This document shows, piece after piece, positions 24,729-35,200 of a stretch of DNA of 64,000 nt. This DNA is from Paenibacillus macerans (GTDB lineage Bacteria > Bacillota > Bacilli > Paenibacillales > Paenibacillaceae). The translations under genes were made by a program, and so were the position numbers. The notes below the pieces were generated by a model. It was not told the origin of the DNA, did no database searches, and worked only from the letters and a program-made list of their open reading frames with translations. The stretch is from positions 329,104-393,103 of the forward strand of contig NZ_JAMBOE010000002.1 in NCBI RefSeq assembly GCF_023715465.1. Reading direction: 5' to 3'. Numbering within the stretch: the first letter of the stretch is position 1; the number at the start of each line of letters is the position of its first letter.

Positions 24729-25673
24729 TTAACGATGCCATGGCGGCGTATGGCCGTCCCGCTTGATTGTCTCCACCTGCTTGCCGGTCAAATCGACCGT
24801 ATCAAGCGTTGTCTGGCCATATCCAGACAAATCGCAATCGATGGAGATGACCAGTTCATGCTTGTTGCCCGCCTTATCGGTGCCGCTGATGGTAATTTTC
24901 CCTTGCTGGCGCTCAAGGTATTGTTCCGGGCTGATTTCGGCGTCAAAGCGGATATCCTCCACTTTAACGTTATCGGTCAACTCGGGAAAATCCACCTTAG
25001 GCATGGAGGGATGAGCCAAGCCATCCTTCCTGGCGGTTTCGCCGTTATTATCCGCCATCCAGCCTTCTGCCCCCATCTGCCCGTGCAACTTCGTCCCGGC
25101 CGTCAGATGGCTCGCCGCCAGCGAACCGGCCGCTTGCACAACCGCCGGAATTTGGCTGCCGGACAGATGCAGGGACGCTTGCTTCTTACCGGAAGGAAGC
25201 TCCTCAACCGTCGCCAGATCCTTCACATTGCCCAGCAGCGCATCAATGAACTGTTCCGCGTGCTGCGGAGGTGCAAATTCCTCGCTGCCCGCTTGCTGTT
25301 CTTTATCGCCCAAGTTCATTACCCGGTACGTATCCGAATCCCCTGCGTGGAGGATCACTTTTTCATCTTGCTTAAAGACCTGCAAGGTTTGGCTTTCCGA
25401 TGCCCCGGTTACGTTGACCTTTGCGCTCATTCCATTGTTTCCTTTGTTCCGTTTCGTCTCCATCTCGGCGCGTAAGATCTGTTTGCCGTTGTCGGTCACA
25501 ACGATGGTTCCCTGATGGGTTAAGCTTTCGGCCGAAATCGTATGTTTCAGGGCGGATTTGTACGTTTCGTACCCGGACGTTCCCGCCATCGCGGACAGTC
25601 CGCTGGCCAGCAGCAGGGCGGCCCCGAGACCAAACACCGTCCCCCGCTTGATCCATGTTTTCGTTTTTTTCAT
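24729..25673 (-). CDS. Secreted protein of unknown function
   Basis: 314 residues with a clear signal peptide (KKTKTWIKRG followed by a hydrophobic stretch to SGLSAMAG). I do not recognise a named domain. The body looks beta-rich and lipoprotein-carrier-like, with strand-like repeats such as HQGTIVVTDNGKQILRAEME, FKQDEKVILHAGDSDTYRV and GKITISGTDKAGNKHELVIS. It heads the operon with the ABC exporter and two-component system, so an extracytoplasmic sensing or shielding role is possible. No lipobox is present, so it should be released or wall-associated. Confidence 0.72.
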   Translation of the reverse strand: MKKTKTWIKRGTVFGLGAALLLASGLSAMAGTSGYETYKSALKHTISAESLTHQGTIVVTDNGKQILRAEMETKRNKGNNGMSAKVNVTGASESQTLQVFKQDEKVILHAGDSDTYRVMNLGDKEQQAGSEEFAPPQHAEQFIDALLGNVKDLATVEELPSGKKQASLHLSGSQIPAVVQAAGSLAASHLTAGTKLHGQMGAEGWMADNNGETARKDGLAHPSMPKVDFPELTDNVKVEDIRFDAEISPEQYLERQQGKITISGTDKAGNKHELVISIDCDLSGYGQTTLDTVDLTGKQVETIKRDGHTPPWHR

Positions 25674-25985
25674 AGTGTTCTTCCTTTCTTAAACCTTGGT
25701 CTATCGAAAGTTCGGAAGCGCGGCATGCCTGAACTGAACTTCCTGTCATTAAGCATAACCGCCAGGTCTAAAACACCTTTAAACGAATTCTTAAAAAAGT
25801 ATAAAAAAGCGGACGACGCGATACGTCGGTGCGGAAATTGGAAGATAAGCGGATGGCGTGAAGCCTGGAGGTGAGCAGTGATGCCGAAAACGGCAGGGCT
25901 TAGTAATAGGGCATATTACAGGGTGTAGTAGAAGTGTTTTATATCATGTGTGATGGAGTGTTGTACGACGGATGTGTGAATCGCG
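25674..25985. other. Intergenic region upstream of the exporter operon
   Basis: About 310 bp with no supportable gene. The part next to the secreted-protein gene should contain its promoter; an AT-rich stretch (TTCTTAAAAAAGTATAAAAAAG) lies near 25785. The rest shows no known site and leads into repeat family B. Confidence 0.5.
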
Positions 25986-26176
25986 TAACGGTTGTCACAA
26001 CCGCTATTTGCTCCAAAAGCATTGATTTCAAAGTCTAACGGTTGCCCTGGCGCTTATTTCACTTAAAACCGGCTACTTCTACCTGGATCAAGGCAAATAA
26101 CGGCGCTCACAACCGTTAGGATTTAGAAAAGGTCTTTTTTCGCAAAATAGCCGCTAGCACAACCGTTAGAGTTCCG
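25986..26176. repeat. Dispersed intergenic repeat family B, copy 1 (191 bp)
   Basis: It aligns with 54469-54659, which has exactly the same length. The element has fourfold symmetry: a unit starting TAACGGTTG and ending near GCTATTT occurs at 25986 and 26036, and its reverse complement, ending CAACCGTTA, at about 26095 and 26145. It begins TAACGG and ends GTTAGAGTTCCG. It lies 13 bp downstream of the esterase gene's 3' end. Confidence 0.82.
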
Positions 26177-26189
26177 ATTGGCTGGCACA

Positions 26190-27083
26190 TCATGGTGACT
26201 GTGGCGACAAGCTTAACGTTCCCCCAACGCACGGCGTAAGCGTACTGCGGATCACCCGGACGATGAACGGAAACAACACCGATAGATGGCTCTCTTCTGC
26301 GAAGCACGTATAGGACACGTGGAATCCGGGGATAGCGGCAGCCTTCAGCCGTTCGAACATCGCTTTGGCGTCTTCGAGCATATGCGGCTTTTCCTCACTG
26401 CCGATGCCGAGATAAAGTCTGATGGCCGGCTTCTCTCCCGCAGAATCCAATGCGAAGCCAGCATCTGCCGCCGGCCCCGCCTCCCTCCATTGCCGAACCG
26501 CCTGTTCCGCGACCGGCACAATATAGCGGTTTTTCCACCAGATCGATGGGCTTCCGGCAGCGTAATGTTGAAAAGCCCAGGGCCGCGCAAACAACGTGTA
26601 CAGCACAAACCAGCCGCCCAGCGAGTGGCCGAACAGCGTTTGACGAGCGCGGTTAATCGGCACCTCCCGCTCGATAAGCGGTTTTAGCTCATCTTCGATA
26701 AACGCCAGGAACTGCTCCGCCCCCCCGGTTTCCGGCCAGGGTGCGGCGATTGGGCGTTCCGGCAATTCGTCTGCCGCCGCATGGATCGTAAAATCGTAAA
26801 AGCGGGCGTCCGTGTCAAACGGCTGATCCGTCTCATAGCCGATGCCAACGACAACGGAGCCTTCCAGCCGATGGGGGCCGCGCGCATGCATGCGCACCGC
26901 TTCCGCCATTGCCCCAAAGCAGGCGTTGGCGTCCAGCAAATAAATGACTGGGAATCCGCCCGCCGGTGCCGGCTCGTCCGGCTTCCATAACATGATGCGG
27001 TAACCGCGCCCGCCGCGGCTCGTTATCGTCCATTGTTCCGCCCCGGGGATATGAAACGGCTGTTTCTTCAGCAAATAATCCAA
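26190..27083 (-). CDS. Ferric-siderophore esterase (BesA/YbbA/Fes-type alpha/beta hydrolase)
   Basis: 297 residues with a TTG start after GGAGGGCGCC. The nucleophile elbow is GHSLGG with Ser at about residue 154; the late AEESHLSVLFPF holds the likely catalytic His. FPVIYLLDANACF and AAGSPSIWWKNRYI are typical of the IroE/BesA branch of the esterase D/Fes family, which hydrolyses trilactone siderophores such as bacillibactin or enterobactin inside the cell to release iron. It is the last gene of a Fur-boxed operon with a binding protein and two permeases, matching the feuABC-ybbA arrangement in Bacillus subtilis. Confidence 0.88.
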   Translation of the reverse strand: MDYLLKKQPFHIPGAEQWTITSRGGRGYRIMLWKPDEPAPAGGFPVIYLLDANACFGAMAEAVRMHARGPHRLEGSVVVGIGYETDQPFDTDARFYDFTIHAAADELPERPIAAPWPETGGAEQFLAFIEDELKPLIEREVPINRARQTLFGHSLGGWFVLYTLFARPWAFQHYAAGSPSIWWKNRYIVPVAEQAVRQWREAGPAADAGFALDSAGEKPAIRLYLGIGSEEKPHMLEDAKAMFERLKAAAIPGFHVSYTCFAEESHLSVLFPFIVRVIRSTLTPCVGGTLSLSPQSP

Positions 27084-27095
27084 GTTGGCGCCCTC

Positions 27096-28124
27096 CTATC
27101 TTTTTCTTGCCCGATACAATTGGTAAACGAAATAAGGCACCCCGATGATCGAGATAACAATGCCCACGGGCAGCTCGGCCGGCGCAAACACCGTCCTGCC
27201 GATCAAGTCGCCGAGGATGACCATCACCATCCCGATCGCTCCGCAGGCGGGAACCACATACCGGTAGTGGATGCCGACCAGCCGCCTGGCGATATGCGGG
27301 GCGATCAGCCCGACAAAGCCGATGCTGCCCGATACGGATACGCAGGCGCTGACAAGTCCGATGCTGCAAACGAGCAGCCACTGCCGCTGGGCTCCCGCCC
27401 GCACGCCCAAGCCGACAACACTTGTCTCATGCAGCTGCATCACATCGAGCACGCCCGCTTTGCGCCAAATGATTGGGATGAGCACCAGCAGCCACGGCAG
27501 CGTCGTCAGCACCTGCTCCCAATTGGCGCCGTATATGCTGCCCGTCAGCCAGACCGTGGCCATTTCGAAATCCTGGGGGTTCATTTTCAGGGATACGTAC
27601 AGTGTAATGGCGCCGAAACCCGAACCAAGCGCGATGCCGACGAGGATCAAACGCTGGGGATCGATAACCCCGTTTCGACCGGAAAAGAAATACAACAGCG
27701 CCGCCGCGGCGAGACCGCCGATCCAGCCAAACAGCGGCATCGATAACACTGACCCAAAACCCGCACCATTCACCGCCCCCTGCATAAAGAACATAAACAA
27801 AACCACCGCCGTTCCCGCCGCGGCATGAATGCCCAGAATGCCGGGATCGGCGAGCGAATTGCGCGTGATCCCCTGCAGTGCAGCGCCGGCCACGCCAAGG
27901 CCGCAGCCGACCAAAGCGGCGATCAAGATCCGGGGCAGCCGGAAATCGAAGATAACCAGATCGTGATCCCGCTGCGGATCAATGCGCAGCAGCGTCCCGA
28001 AGACCTCGCGAACCGACAGGTCAAACGACCCGTTCGTGAGGCTAAGGTACATCCCGCATAACGCAAGACCACAGCAGACGGAAAAAACCAGCCAAAACCG
28101 CGCAGAAGAATATGGCCTACTCAC
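27096..28124 (-). CDS. FecCD-family permease (FeuC-like)
   Basis: 342 residues with a GTG start after GGAGGGGGG. Family signatures are RLPRILIAALVGCGLGVAGA, GITRNSLADPGILGIHAAAG and GSIGFVGLIAPHIARRLVG. About nine membrane helices are expected. It overlaps the previous permease gene by eight bases and is followed 12 bases later by the esterase gene. Likely role: one half of the channel for a ferric catecholate siderophore. No ATPase gene is in the operon, so a shared ATPase such as YusV is probably used. Confidence 0.92.
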   Translation of the reverse strand: MSRPYSSARFWLVFSVCCGLALCGMYLSLTNGSFDLSVREVFGTLLRIDPQRDHDLVIFDFRLPRILIAALVGCGLGVAGAALQGITRNSLADPGILGIHAAAGTAVVLFMFFMQGAVNGAGFGSVLSMPLFGWIGGLAAAALLYFFSGRNGVIDPQRLILVGIALGSGFGAITLYVSLKMNPQDFEMATVWLTGSIYGANWEQVLTTLPWLLVLIPIIWRKAGVLDVMQLHETSVVGLGVRAGAQRQWLLVCSIGLVSACVSVSGSIGFVGLIAPHIARRLVGIHYRYVVPACGAIGMVMVILGDLIGRTVFAPAELPVGIVISIIGVPYFVYQLYRARKR

Positions 28125-29169
28125 TTTTCCCCCCTCCTCTCGTCTTGATCAAGTAGAGGAAATAAGGCACACCAAACAGCGCGGTAACGACGCCGACCGG
28201 CACCTCGAACGGCGGATTCAGAAACCGGCTGAGCAAATCGCACCAAGCTAAAAACAAAGCGCCAAGCAGCGCCGTAAACGGAATCACCCTCCGGTAATCC
28301 GGGCCCACCAGCAGCCGCGTAATATGCGGCATGATCAAGCCAACAAAGGCGATTTTCCCTGCGATCGCCACGGCAGCGCCGGTCATAACGACGACGCTGA
28401 GCATGGCCGCCGCTTTGATTAGCTTGACGTTCAGCCCCAGCTCCGACGCCAGCTCGTCCCCCAGCGCGAGCGCCGTTACCGGGCGGGCCAAGAGCAGGGC
28501 CAGCAGCAGTCCGAAGATCCCGCAAGGAACCGCCAGCCAGAGCATATCCGGAGCGATGTCGTGCAGCCGGGCGTTGTACCAGAAGCTGATATTTTGCGAT
28601 ACCTGAAAATAACTGGCCAGCGCCTGGGACACCCCGCCGAGAAAAGTGCCCAAAATCGTGCCCAGCACCGCCATCATGACCGGAGAGGAGCCGCCGGGCA
28701 GCACCCGGGACAAGCCGAATACGAGGCCAGCGCCAAGCGCCGAACCGGCCAGGGAATACCCGATCATCCCCATATTCGTCGTCCCCGGCAAAAACGCCAT
28801 GCACAAGGTGACCATAAACGCTGAGCCGTCCGAAATCCCCATAATCGAAGGCGAGGCCAGCGGATTTCTGGTGATCCCCTGCATCAACGCCCCGGAAACG
28901 GCCAGCATCGCTCCGATCAGCAGCGCGCCGAGCGCGCGGGGAATCCGCGATGTCCGGACGATCTGATGATCGATGTTGCCCGCATCAAAATGAAAAACAG
29001 CGTCCCATACTTTATCGTAGGTGATCGGCTTCGTTCCGTGCAGCATCGATCCCGCGATCGTGACGGCGATGAGCAGAATGCCCAGGGCCAGAAGCCCTGC
29101 GTTTCTCAGCTTGCGTAATCCCGCCGGCGTCCCGGTTCGAATATCCCCGCTCATCCCATTACTCGCCAA
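28117..29169 (-). CDS. FecCD-family permease (FeuB-like)
   Basis: 350 residues. The start is taken as a TTG preceded closely by AGGA; an ATG five codons later is possible. Family parts are RIPRALGALLIGAMLAVSGA, GITRNPLASPSIMGISDG and GKIAFVGLIMPHITRLLVG. It overlaps the binding-protein gene by 11 bases and the next permease by eight, so the three are coupled. Together with the second permease it should form the transmembrane pore. Confidence 0.92.
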   Translation of the reverse strand: MASNGMSGDIRTGTPAGLRKLRNAGLLALGILLIAVTIAGSMLHGTKPITYDKVWDAVFHFDAGNIDHQIVRTSRIPRALGALLIGAMLAVSGALMQGITRNPLASPSIMGISDGSAFMVTLCMAFLPGTTNMGMIGYSLAGSALGAGLVFGLSRVLPGGSSPVMMAVLGTILGTFLGGVSQALASYFQVSQNISFWYNARLHDIAPDMLWLAVPCGIFGLLLALLLARPVTALALGDELASELGLNVKLIKAAAMLSVVVMTGAAVAIAGKIAFVGLIMPHITRLLVGPDYRRVIPFTALLGALFLAWCDLLSRFLNPPFEVPVGVVTALFGVPYFLYLIKTRGGGKSE

Positions 29170-30196
29170 GCCGTTCCTGCGCCGCCTTCAGGAATTCGAT
29201 CCGGCTCCACGCAGGGCCTCCTTCCGCAAGCGGATCGATCACGTTCACGAACACTTTGCCGTTCTTCACCGCATTTATGTTTTTAACGATCGGGTCAGCC
29301 AAAAACTCATCCAGCGCCGTCTTCGTTTCCTGATTCTCATCGCTCGCAAACTGAATAAACAAATAATCCGGATTCATTGAGGCAAACTGCTCGATCGTCA
29401 CTTCTTCCTGGGCTTTGGCTGCGGCAACCTCCGCCGGCGCTTTCAAACCAAGGTCAGCGTACAAAATCGGATTAAAAAATACCGTCTCCGGATAAATAAA
29501 CAACTTCCCGGTACGGATCCGCACCGCCAGCACATTTTGATCCTGGAGTTTCCCGGTCAGCTCCGCTTTGGTTTTCTCCAGATCGCTTTGATACTCCGAG
29601 ATCGCCTGTTCGGCTTCAGCCTGCTTTTCCGTCAATTCCGCCAGCAGGTGCAAATTCGCTTCCCAGTCGACGGCCAAATGCGAAACGAGAATGGTCGGCG
29701 CGATTTTGCCGAGCTTCTCCGCGACCTCTGCGGGAAATTTCGTCGAGCCGAGAATGACGTCCGGCTTAAGCTTCAGAATCGTTTCAAAATTGGGCTGGAT
29801 TTTCTCCCCAATCGATTCCGCCTGATCCGTAATCGCCGCAAAGCGTTCCGGAAAAGCTCCGGCGAACGTAATCGCGCCTACCGGATGCACGTCCAGCACC
29901 AGGGCGTCCTCCATTGCTTCCATCGAGCCGGTGATGACGACGCGTTCCACCTTAGCCGGAACCTCGTAAGTCTGACCCAAATATTCAATCGTGCGCGTTC
30001 CCGTCTCGGCTGCCTGCCCATTCCCGGCGGCATTTGCATCCGTAGCCGTATTCACCGGCGGATTCGCCGTAGCGGCATTCGCGTTTCCTGCAGCGTTTTG
30101 CCCTGCCCCCGCTTCACCGCTTCCCCCGGACCCGCATGCCGTTAACACCATTGTAAACAGCAGGACAACCAATGTTGCCCAAGTCAACTTTTTCAT
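29159..30196 (-). CDS. Siderophore-binding lipoprotein (FeuA-like)
   Basis: 345 residues from an ATG after GCGGAGAG; a longer frame to 30262 runs through the Fur box and was rejected. The signal peptide ends in LTACGSGGSG, so Cys is lipidated. A Gly/Asn/Ala-rich linker precedes the periplasmic-binding fold of the FecB/TroA class (RVVITGSMEAMEDALVLDVH, LKPDVILGSTKFPAEVAEKL, ASMNPDYLFIQFASDE). It should capture ferric siderophore outside the membrane and deliver it to the two permeases. The Fur box is 50-65 bp upstream. Confidence 0.92.
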   Translation of the reverse strand: MKKLTWATLVVLLFTMVLTACGSGGSGEAGAGQNAAGNANAATANPPVNTATDANAAGNGQAAETGTRTIEYLGQTYEVPAKVERVVITGSMEAMEDALVLDVHPVGAITFAGAFPERFAAITDQAESIGEKIQPNFETILKLKPDVILGSTKFPAEVAEKLGKIAPTILVSHLAVDWEANLHLLAELTEKQAEAEQAISEYQSDLEKTKAELTGKLQDQNVLAVRIRTGKLFIYPETVFFNPILYADLGLKAPAEVAAAKAQEEVTIEQFASMNPDYLFIQFASDENQETKTALDEFLADPIVKNINAVKNGKVFVNVIDPLAEGGPAWSRIEFLKAAQERLGE

Positions 30197-30246
30197 CTCT
30201 CCGCAGACCCCTTTCCCTGTGCAAACAAGACCATCACCGCAATATA

Positions 30247-30261
30247 TGATAATGATTATCA
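30247..30261. promoter_or_regulatory. Fur box upstream of the FeuA-like operon
   Basis: TGATAATGATTATCA, a perfect 7-1-7 palindrome identical to the one at 295-309, lies about 50 bp upstream of the minus-strand binding-protein gene. Confidence 0.9.
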
Positions 30262-30316
30262 TTGTCGATTATAAAAAAGAAGACCTCCACTTTGCCATGG
30301 ATAATCTTCGGAACAA

Positions 30317-31963
30317 TTATGGACATTCTCCCGGAAACAACCGGACAAGCTGCTCCAGCATACGCAGATGGGCATGCGGAGAATATTCGAGCCACGGGTC
30401 CGAGGACAGCATCCGCACTCTTTGCCGTTCAACCGCGGGAATCGCCAGCCACTCCCGATCCATTTGCAATCTTGCCCACGCATCGAGCGATTCGCTGTCC
30501 TGACGCACCATCATCAAAATATGGCCGGGATTGATTTGTGTTAGCTCCTCCAGGCTTACCGGCCGGTTGTAAACATCCGAGCCCCTGTCATAAGCCGGAA
30601 TCAGCTGCAAATCGTGATACAATAACCCGGCCATCCCGCGATTGCAATGCAGAAACAGGCTTTCGTTCATCATGCGGATGACGGCCACCGTTCCCTGACG
30701 GAGCGCAAGCGGCAGCAGTTCTTTCGTCCGGTTCAATTGGAAAGAATAATCTTCCAGCCATTTTCCGGCCTGCCACGTTTCGCCCAAATCCGCAGCCAGC
30801 GAAGTAAACTGCTCCCGCCAGCCGAGACGCGCTACGGCAAGCAGCTTCACAGGAGCAATTCGTTCCAGTTCGCTTCGTTCTTCCGCCGAAATCGTCTCGG
30901 CAGCAAGAATCAGATCGGCGGAAATCTGCCGAAGCTGCTCCAGATTGGCACGCCAGTCCTCGTTGTACCGGTAAGCGCTGAACTGCACCGGAATTTCACC
31001 GCTGAACTCGCGGTAATAGTATTCCGTCCACTTCGGATGGAGCGGAGCCGCATGAGGTAAAATGCCGAGCGGAACCAAATAGCCGAGCACCGGCGGGCTG
31101 TAGGCCGCCAGCTTCCTGCTGCTGTTTTGCATATAGGCGGACGGCGATACACCGATCGCCTGTTTGAACTTGCGGCTGAAATAAAACTCGTCCGCATAGC
31201 CGATCATGTGCGCAATGTCGCGCAGCTTGGCCGGGGACCCTGCCATCAGCCGCTTTGCCCGCCGCATCCGCAGTTCCGTGACGTATTCGATCGCGCTTTT
31301 ACCGTATTTTTTCTTATATAATTCCACAAAATATTTCGGGCTCAGCTCCGCGATCCGGGCCAGCCGCTCGATCGTAATCGGCTCGGCGTAATGCTCCTCG
31401 ATGTAACGTTTGGCGTATTCCACGGCCGCGCCGGCGTTCTCCGGCTTCGACCGGCGGTTCCGGTATATGTAAAAAAGCATCTCCTGCAAATCGATCTGAC
31501 AGCGGAAATGCCCCATCTCGTCCTCGCTATGCCATGTCCGATACAGATCGGCGCTCATCGGCGCCAGTCGATCGTAAGGATAAACGAACATTTTTCCCGG
31601 GTACGGCAGCGCTGCGGAAGTCCGGTCCATCCGGGGGCTGCTCCGCTCCCCGCTATGCTCCGGCTGCGGGTCGGCGAACACATCAAAATAAAAAACATAC
31701 AGCTCGGCCTCCCCGCTGCGCTCGGCAGCGCCAAACGTCTGCCCGGGAACTCCGAGAAAAACGCTGGACCGGTCCAACTCCACCGGCTCCTGATCGACGA
31801 TCAGCCGCACGCTGCCCCGAACCGCCAAGATCAAGACAAACGACATCGCCAGCTGCTGCCTTAAGGCGCTTCCGGTATCGCCTTTTACGTTCTCAACGGA
31901 ACGAAGCCGGAATGATAAATCACCCAGCTTGCTTAGTTTCAAGTCATTTTTCGCCTGCTTCAT
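30317..31963 (-). CDS. AraC-type activator with siderophore-binding domain (Btr-like)
   Basis: 548 residues. The N-terminal 160 form a cupin-like region (VDQEPVELDRSSVFLGVPG). About 178-280 are an AraC DNA-binding domain with two helix-turn-helix motifs (TIERLARIAELSPKYFVELY, KLRDIAHMIGYADEFYFSRK). The last 240 residues are a FecB-type binding domain inside the cytoplasm (PPVLGYLVPLGILPHAAPLH, LEQLRQISADLILAAE, LEELTQINPGHILMM). This is the build of Btr of Bacillus subtilis, which activates feuABC-ybbA when bacillibactin binds. Its position next to a feuABC-ybbA-like operon supports the same job. A Fur-like box lies upstream. Confidence 0.9.
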   Translation of the reverse strand: MKQAKNDLKLSKLGDLSFRLRSVENVKGDTGSALRQQLAMSFVLILAVRGSVRLIVDQEPVELDRSSVFLGVPGQTFGAAERSGEAELYVFYFDVFADPQPEHSGERSSPRMDRTSAALPYPGKMFVYPYDRLAPMSADLYRTWHSEDEMGHFRCQIDLQEMLFYIYRNRRSKPENAGAAVEYAKRYIEEHYAEPITIERLARIAELSPKYFVELYKKKYGKSAIEYVTELRMRRAKRLMAGSPAKLRDIAHMIGYADEFYFSRKFKQAIGVSPSAYMQNSSRKLAAYSPPVLGYLVPLGILPHAAPLHPKWTEYYYREFSGEIPVQFSAYRYNEDWRANLEQLRQISADLILAAETISAEERSELERIAPVKLLAVARLGWREQFTSLAADLGETWQAGKWLEDYSFQLNRTKELLPLALRQGTVAVIRMMNESLFLHCNRGMAGLLYHDLQLIPAYDRGSDVYNRPVSLEELTQINPGHILMMVRQDSESLDAWARLQMDREWLAIPAVERQRVRMLSSDPWLEYSPHAHLRMLEQLVRLFPGECP

Positions 31964-32014
31964 GTTCCGACATCTCGCTTTATCGATATACTTATGTACT
32001 AGCTTTAAGTATAT

Positions 32015-32029
32015 TGATAACCGTTCTCA
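32015..32029. promoter_or_regulatory. Fur-like box upstream of the Btr-like gene
   Basis: TGATAACCGTTCTCA matches the 7-1-7 Fur core at 11 of 14 arm positions and sits about 50 bp upstream of the AraC-type gene's start at 31963. Confidence 0.68.
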
Positions 32030-32223
32030 ACATCAATGCTTAATCCCTACTCAGCTCCGTGCTGATTCGATCGGTCCGGTTCGTCCAGATCCAGCCGGAG
32101 TAACCGGCCGGCAGGCGGTGACTTATGCTGTTTACGGGAGAAATGGGCCGAGCGTTTTTCCGAATGTCCCTTTTCTGTTATCATAATGAGAGATCATTGT
32201 AGAACGGAGAAAGGAAATTAACG

Positions 32224-35200
32224 ATGAGCTTTCAACTAACGCAGCGCGTGATCAAATTGTTGTGCGGACGCATTTCTTACGAGCGCGGAGAGGCCTATTA
32301 CCGGACGGGGAAAGTAACCTTCCGTAAAATCGACCACGCTTCCCGCGTCTACGCAGCGGATGTGTCAGGAACAGGCCTTTATCACGTATCGGTGCAGATC
32401 GATCAACACGGGGACGTCCATGCGGAGTGCAATTGTCCGGCTTTTTATACCTATACCAATTACTGCAAGCATATCGCGGCGGTGCTGTTGGGCGTGCACG
32501 ATATGCAGCAAAACGGCAAGCCCCCGGTGCGATCTTACCCTTCCCTGCTGCATACCGGAAGTGAGGAGGACGAGGGATATGAGGAGCGCGGCGCGGACGA
32601 CGCTTTTGGCGAGGCACAGAACGCCGCTCCCCAAGCACGCCCCGTTGAAATTTCTTCCCGGGACATCTGGATCGCCCGCGACATGATGCACTTGTTCGAG
32701 GACAAAACGAAGCTCCCGCTCCGCGCCGGGGCCCGCTTTGATGCAAGGACGCCGCTGCAGGCCGTTTTTACGCTGCGCCCCGTTCCCTACGGGTACCGGA
32801 AGCATCTGTTTGGAGTGGAGATGAAAATCGGCGAGAAACGCCCTTATATCGTCAAAAACATCCGGGACTTTCTCGATAAAGCAGGCCGGCGCGAGCCCTT
32901 CATCTTCTCCAAGCATTTCTGCTATGATCCTGACCGTCACAGCTTTCTGCCGGCCGACGAGGCGCTGCTGCAGCAACTGATTGAAATTAACCGCAACGAG
33001 CGGATGTATCAGGAAACCTTCGGCGCTTATATGCCTGCCAAAATATATGGAAACGGAGACCGGCTGCTGCCGATCCCGCCGTTTTTTTGGGACCGCCTAC
33101 TGCCCCTGCTGACGGAAGCCCCAGCCGCCGAATTGGAGCAATATGGACAAACCTGGACCCGTCTAACCGTTTCCACTGAACCACTGCCGCTGCAATTCGA
33201 ACTGGGTGAAGCCGGGGACAACCACTTTCATTTTGCCGTCCGCGGTCTTGACGATTGCATTATTCTGGAGGATTACGGGGTCATTCTGACCGAAGGCAAA
33301 ATCATCAAACAGCCGGCGGCAGAGTGCCGGCGTCTAGCGGAAATCAAACATCTGCTGGCGACGGCCCGCAAGCAGCGGATCATCGTGCAGCCCGAGCAAA
33401 TCGAGCCCTTTGTGGAAAAAGTGTTGCCAGGACTATCCAAGCTCGGCAAAATCGAAATCGAAGACAACGTTGCGGGGCGCATGGTGCGCACGCAGCTAAA
33501 AGCCAAGCTTTATCTCGACCGGGTGAAGGATCGCCTGCTCGCCGGACTGGAATTCCAATACGGGGACATTATTTTTAACCCTCTGGAAGAACATGGTCCG
33601 AAGCGGGGAACTGACCTGATTTTGCTGCGGGATAGCGAAAAAGAACGGCAAATTCTCGAATTGATGGAAACAAGCGCGTTCGCGAAAACGGAAAGCGGCT
33701 ATTTTCTGGACGACGAAGAAGCGGAATATGAGTTTCTGTACCATGTCGTGCCCGAGCTTGAAAAGCTGCTCGAGATTTACGCCACCTCGGCCGTGAAGGT
33801 TAGGCTCTTGTCCGACCTCAGGCCGCCCAAAATCTCCGTGGAGCTGGACGAACGTACGGATTGGCTGGAGTTCCGCTTTGACATGGACGGCATTAATGAA
33901 TCGGAAATTCGCGGCTTGCTGCTGGCTTTAGAAGAAAAACGGCGGTATTACCGTCTGCCGAACGGGGCGTTAATGCCGCTGGAAAGCGCCGAATTCCAGG
34001 AGATCGTCAAATTTATGAACGAGTTCGGCATTCGCCGGAATGAGATTAAAGGCAGTGAATTCCGTCTGCCGGTCAGCCGCGGCATCCATCTCCAGGAACA
34101 GACGGAGCCCGGAAGCCCGATCAAGCTTGGCAAATCGCTGCGGCAGCTGCTCCATAACCTGCGGAATCCGGATTATCTGGACTTCCCGGTTCCGGCGCAG
34201 CTCTCCAGCGTTCTGCGGGATTACCAGGCCTACGGCTACCAGTGGTTAAAGACGCTGGCCCATTACCGTTTCGGTGGAATTTTGGCCGACGATATGGGCC
34301 TCGGCAAAACGGTGCAATCAATCGCCTTCATCGTTTCGGTGCTCCCGGAGATCGCCGCGTCCGGACAGCCGGCGCTGATCGTCTCCCCCGCTTCCTTGAT
34401 TTATAACTGGAAAAACGAGCTGGTGAAGTTCGCTCCAGAAATCAAGGCGGTGATCGCCGACGGCAGCAAAGCCGAACGAGTAAGGGCGCTAAGGGAAGCG
34501 GCCGAGGCCGATGTGATCATCACCTCCTATCCCCTGCTGCGCCGGGACATTGAGCAGTTTGCCGAGCTGTCGTTCCATACGCTGATTTTGGACGAGGCGC
34601 AAAGCTTTAAAAATTATGCCAGCCAAACCGCGCAGGCGGTCAAAAGCCTTCAGGCCAGACACCGGTTTGCCTTGACGGGGACGCCGATCGAAAATTCGCT
34701 TGAGGAGTTATGGTCCATTTTCAGCGCCGTGTTTCCGGAGCTTTTCCCGAGCCGCCAAGCGTTTAACGAGCTGTCCCGGGATACGATCGCAAAGCGGATT
34801 CGCCCGTTTCTGCTGCGCCGTGTGAAATCCGACGTGCTCAAGGAGCTGCCGGAAAAAATCGAGTCCTTGCAGGCGACTGAGCTGCTGCCGGAGCAGAAAA
34901 AACTGTACGTCGCCTATCTGGCCAAGCTGCAGCAGGAAACGTTAAAGCATTTAAACGAGGACGCCTTTCAGCGAAACCGCATCCGTATTTTGGCCGGACT
35001 CACGCGGCTGCGCCAGCTATGCTGCCATCCCGCCCTGTTCGTCGACGGTTACGAGGGCAGCTCGGCGAAATTCGAGCAGTTGATGGAGATGGTGGAGGAA
35101 TGCCAAAGCGCGGGAAAACGCGTGCTGATTTTTTCGCAGTTTACGGAGATGCTGGGGCTCATCGGCCGCGAATTGGGATACCGGGGACTGCCGTTTTTTT

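Noticed and set aside
24678..25475. 265-codon plus-strand frame over the secreted protein gene
   Set aside because: The opposite strand has a signal peptide and an operon context; this frame is His/Arg/Leu-rich like other shadows.
25986..26176. CRISPR array for the repeated TAACGGTTG units
   Set aside because: Units are few, alternate in orientation and lack spacers of even length; a matching 191-bp copy elsewhere shows a dispersed repeat instead.
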